7,614 nucleotides of DNA from Acidobacteriota bacterium (GTDB lineage: Bacteria > Acidobacteriota > UBA6911 > RPQK01 > JADFOI01), in assembly GCA_022545645.1 (NCBI GenBank), contig JACZQQ010000124.1, positions 1-7,614 of the forward strand, written 5' to 3'. The notes below the pieces were generated by a model. The model was given only the letters and a program-made list of their open reading frames with translations. It did no database searches and was not told where the DNA came from. Shown in pieces: positions 5,604 to 7,614 of the stretch. The position numbers were made by a program, and so were the translations under genes. Within the stretch, counting starts at the first letter, position 1. Each line of letters starts with the position of its first letter.

Positions 5604-6719
5604 CTACCGCGTCCGTAAGAAATCGGCCAGTCTTGGGATCCCCTTCTCCCTGAGAATCTGCATCAATCCCCGGTTGGTGAGCCGAACCAGGGAAGGCCCC
5701 CGGTAAATGAGACCCGTGTAAACCTGCACCAGGGTAGCCCCCAGCTCCAAGTACTCCCAGACTTCCTGGGCGGGATGCTTTTGGGGATCACAGCCAATAC
5801 CGCCGCAGGCAATGATGGGCAGGCGGCCTCCAGTCCGACGAAAGACCTTCCGGGTCATCTGCTGGGCATACTCCTTGAGAGGCCGTCCGCTGAGGCCCCC
5901 GACGGGGAGCTTCTCCAGTTCGGAGGTAGGGCTTTTCAAATTCTCCCGTCTCAGGGTTGTGTTCGCGATCACGAAACCGTCGATGCCATGCTCCTCGGCC
6001 AGCCCCAAGAGACGGTCCAGTTCTCGATCCTGAAGATCGGGTGAAAGCTTCACCAAAACAGGTGTCACCGGCTGCGGAGCTGCCTGTTCGGCTCTGATCT
6101 TCTTCAGCTCCTTCAAAAAGGGCTCCAAGACTTCCGGGTCTTCAAAGGTCTTGCCTTCAACGGTGTTGGGACAACTCAGATTCAGGGTAATAAAGTCTGC
6201 TAACGGGTAAAACCTGCGAAAGTCCTCCAGAAAATCTTCCATGGCCTCTTCTCCGGCAATCTCAGGATCTGCCGTCTTGACCAGATTGATTCCGGTAGGG
6301 ATCTGAAACTGTCGGTCTCGGAGTCGCTTGTGAATGATCTTGGCCCCGTCACTGTTGAGACCTAACCGGTTGATCAGGCCCCCATCCTGGGGAAGTCTGA
6401 GTAAAGTTGGAGAGGGATTGCCGGGCCAGGGCTGCAAGCTGATGGAGCCCATCTCCATATGCCCGAAACCCAGTGAGGCTATGACCTCGTGGAGTTGGCC
6501 CTGTTTGTCGAATCCGGCAGCCAGGCCCAGGGGACTCTTGAAGTCCAATCCCCAGACTTTGACCCCCAAGGGTTCGAACCGGGTGTGGTAAATCTGACTC
6601 AGGAGGCGACAAGCCAGGGAAGATTGGGAAAGGGTGTCTCCTATCCGGACAGTCTGTCTATGAACAAACTCCGGGTTCAGACCAAAAAGCAGGGGCCGCA
6701 CAAGCTTATCGTAAAGCAA
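5604..6719 (-). CDS. pyrD: Dihydroorotate dehydrogenase, class-2-like, with cysteine at the catalytic position
   Basis: Oxidises dihydroorotate to orotate, the fourth step of UMP synthesis. The 371-residue length and the N-terminal helical segment (1-45; LVRPLLFGLNPEFVH) are those of membrane-associated, quinone-using class 2 enzymes. FMN-barrel motifs follow: GLAAGFDKQG (65-74), WPGNPSPTLLRLP (98-110), VKLSPD (223-228), ANTT (252-255), GGLSGRP (274-280), IIACGGIG (302-309) and VYTGLIYRGP (333-342). The active-site motif is LNLSCPNT (179-186), with Cys183 where E. coli and human class 2 enzymes have Ser. Cys is the class 1 base. GINLVKT (143-149) also departs from the usual class 2 GINIGKN. 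The start is TTG. No ATG or GTG lies in frame between the preceding stop codon and it, and it gives the expected N-terminus, but its ribosome binding site is weak. Confidence 0.93.
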   Translation of the reverse strand: MLYDKLVRPLLFGLNPEFVHRQTVRIGDTLSQSSLACRLLSQIYHTRFEPLGVKVWGLDFKSPLGLAAGFDKQGQLHEVIASLGFGHMEMGSISLQPWPGNPSPTLLRLPQDGGLINRLGLNSDGAKIIHKRLRDRQFQIPTGINLVKTADPEIAGEEAMEDFLEDFRRFYPLADFITLNLSCPNTVEGKTFEDPEVLEPFLKELKKIRAEQAAPQPVTPVLVKLSPDLQDRELDRLLGLAEEHGIDGFVIANTTLRRENLKSPTSELEKLPVGGLSGRPLKEYAQQMTRKVFRRTGGRLPIIACGGIGCDPQKHPAQEVWEYLELGATLVQVYTGLIYRGPSLVRLTNRGLMQILREKGIPRLADFLRTR

Positions 6720-6782
6720 CTTCGGGACTCTATTGTGCTTGAAATTTCCTGCCGGTGCAAGATGGGGTGTTCTCCTGGGTCC

Positions 6783-7614
6783 CTAGCCCAACACCTTCTT
6801 CACCAGCGACTTCACCTTACCCTCATACCGTTTCACAATCATCACGGGGGCCCGGGAATAGCGAGCCACCCTCTCGGCGATTTCGCCAAAGATGACATTG
6901 GAAAAGAGGCCCTCTTCGGAGGCCCCCAGAACAATGAGATCATACTCCCCTGCCGCCCGGGCAAGTCCGGAGGCCACTTTCCCGGCCTCGATGATCGTTC
7001 GTTTGGCGCTGGAGCCCAGCCCCGTCTCTTGGATGGTTTTCTCGATCCACTCATGGGCCTGGTCCTTCTCCTCCTGGCTTGCTCCTCGAGGCACCACATA
7101 ACAGCTCGTCACCTCCGAACCATATTCGGCTTGATAAATGGACACAAGCTTGGCGGCCAATTGGGCATGGAAGCCTCCGGCCGTGGGAACAAGAATCTCA
7201 TCCAGCGAGAGATCCTCCTCCAGTTTCACGGTAATCAGATCACAGGGGGCATGGTGAACCACCTTGTCGGTCACTTCACCGATAATTCGATCTCTCGTCG
7301 TGGTGTACCCTTTCCATCCCATCAGAATCAAGGAGGCATTTTCCTCTTCTGCCGTGCGCAGAATTCCGTCGTACACACGGTGGGCGATCCGAATAGCCGA
7401 TCGCGTGGGTATCTGTACGCTGTTGCCATATTGGACGGCCTGCTTCAGAAGCGGGGTTTTATGATGCACGAAGCGCATCCCTTCGTGAATGGGTAGATTC
7501 TGGGGTACATCGATAACCCCCAGAACAATGATTTCCCCGTTATGTGCTTTGGCTATGGGGGCGGCAAGCTTCATCAGGGTTATGACGTGATCGGTATTAT
7601 GCAGGGGTATCAGG
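6783..7614 (-). CDS. Tandem universal-stress-protein (UspA) domains, C-terminal part of a gene cut by the window edge
   Basis: The frame stays open from the TAG stop at 6783 through the right edge. An internal ATG at 7574 is not the start, because the in-frame residues before it (LIPLHNTDHVITL) are the beta-1 strand of a UspA fold. About 277 residues are visible, forming two UspA domains. The first runs from the edge through LILMGWKGYTTTRDRIIGE. The second starts at DEILVPTAGG and includes LIVLGASEEGLFSNVIFGE. The nucleotide motif G-x2-G-x9-G(S/T) is altered: domain 1 has GWKG-x9-GE, and domain 2 lacks the second Gly and also ends GE. ATP binding is therefore doubtful. Such pairs often form the cytosolic tail of amino-acid/cation permeases, but stand-alone tandem Usp proteins also exist and the missing N-terminus would decide. 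It ends 63 nt before pyrD. Confidence 0.9.
   Translation of the reverse strand, partial: LIPLHNTDHVITLMKLAAPIAKAHNGEIIVLGVIDVPQNLPIHEGMRFVHHKTPLLKQAVQYGNSVQIPTRSAIRIAHRVYDGILRTAEEENASLILMGWKGYTTTRDRIIGEVTDKVVHHAPCDLITVKLEEDLSLDEILVPTAGGFHAQLAAKLVSIYQAEYGSEVTSCYVVPRGASQEEKDQAHEWIEKTIQETGLGSSAKRTIIEAGKVASGLARAAGEYDLIVLGASEEGLFSNVIFGEIAERVARYSRAPVMIVKRYEGKVKSLVKKVLG

Noticed and set aside
6720..6785. Possible read-through fusion of the Usp protein to PyrD
   Set aside because: The Usp TAG stop and the pyrD TTG happen to share a frame with no stop between them, but the 63-nt linker translates to nothing recognisable and such a frame match is easily chance.
6489..7496. Plus-strand open frame of 335 codons opposite pyrD and the Usp gene
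   Set aside because: Its translation is low in recognisable motifs, it has no ribosome binding site that stands out, and the opposite strand encodes clear protein families.
1..7614. CRISPR array, transposase or insertion sequence
   Set aside because: No regularly spaced repeats, terminal inverted repeats or transposase/integrase-like proteins are visible anywhere in the window.

Overview
The window looks like bacterial chromosome. It is gene-dense and moderately GC-rich, and every recognisable gene lies on the minus strand, so it reads from right to left. A Tat signal peptide and a lipobox lipoprotein suggest a Gram-negative-type envelope. I cannot place the organism from sequence alone. The gene style would fit an Acidobacteriota-like or other environmental lineage, but that is a weak guess.

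Right end (about 4889-7614), in transcription order: the C-terminal part of a tandem universal-stress-protein (UspA) polypeptide cut by the window edge, then pyrD (dihydroorotate dehydrogenase) and pyrE (orotate phosphoribosyltransferase). PyrD and PyrE catalyse consecutive steps of de novo UMP synthesis and are 1 nt apart. PyrD has a class-2, quinone-type N-terminus but a cysteine where class-2 enzymes normally carry the catalytic serine.

Middle (1083-4888): a 113-nt intergenic stretch holds a plausible promoter, a 13-bp palindrome over the predicted transcription start and a tandem 11-bp repeat upstream. It drives a three-gene molybdenum hydroxylase operon of the xanthine dehydrogenase family: a Tat-exported 2x[2Fe-2S] subunit, a molybdopterin subunit and an FAD subunit with a four-cysteine [4Fe-4S] insertion. 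The genes overlap by 8 and 4 nt, each downstream gene starting with GTG behind a clear ribosome binding site. The parts match the periplasmic aldehyde oxidoreductase PaoABC (YagTSR) type, although the gene order here is FeS-Mo-FAD.

Left of the operon and in the same direction come an 88-codon gene of unknown function (811-1077), 5 nt after the FAD gene, and a small Met/His/Glu-rich lipoprotein (222-764). They may be accessory to the oxidoreductase or merely co-transcribed.

Left end (1-221): the 3' two-thirds of a tRNA-Leu(UAA), with intact anticodon arm, long variable arm, T arm and 3' acceptor strand, but with a 5' part that cannot form a tRNA. It ends 27 nt from the lipoprotein stop codon. 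This is the usual appearance of the tRNA-derived attachment site left at the far end of an integrated element. The 129 bases beyond it carry short direct repeats and a hairpin but no convincing gene.
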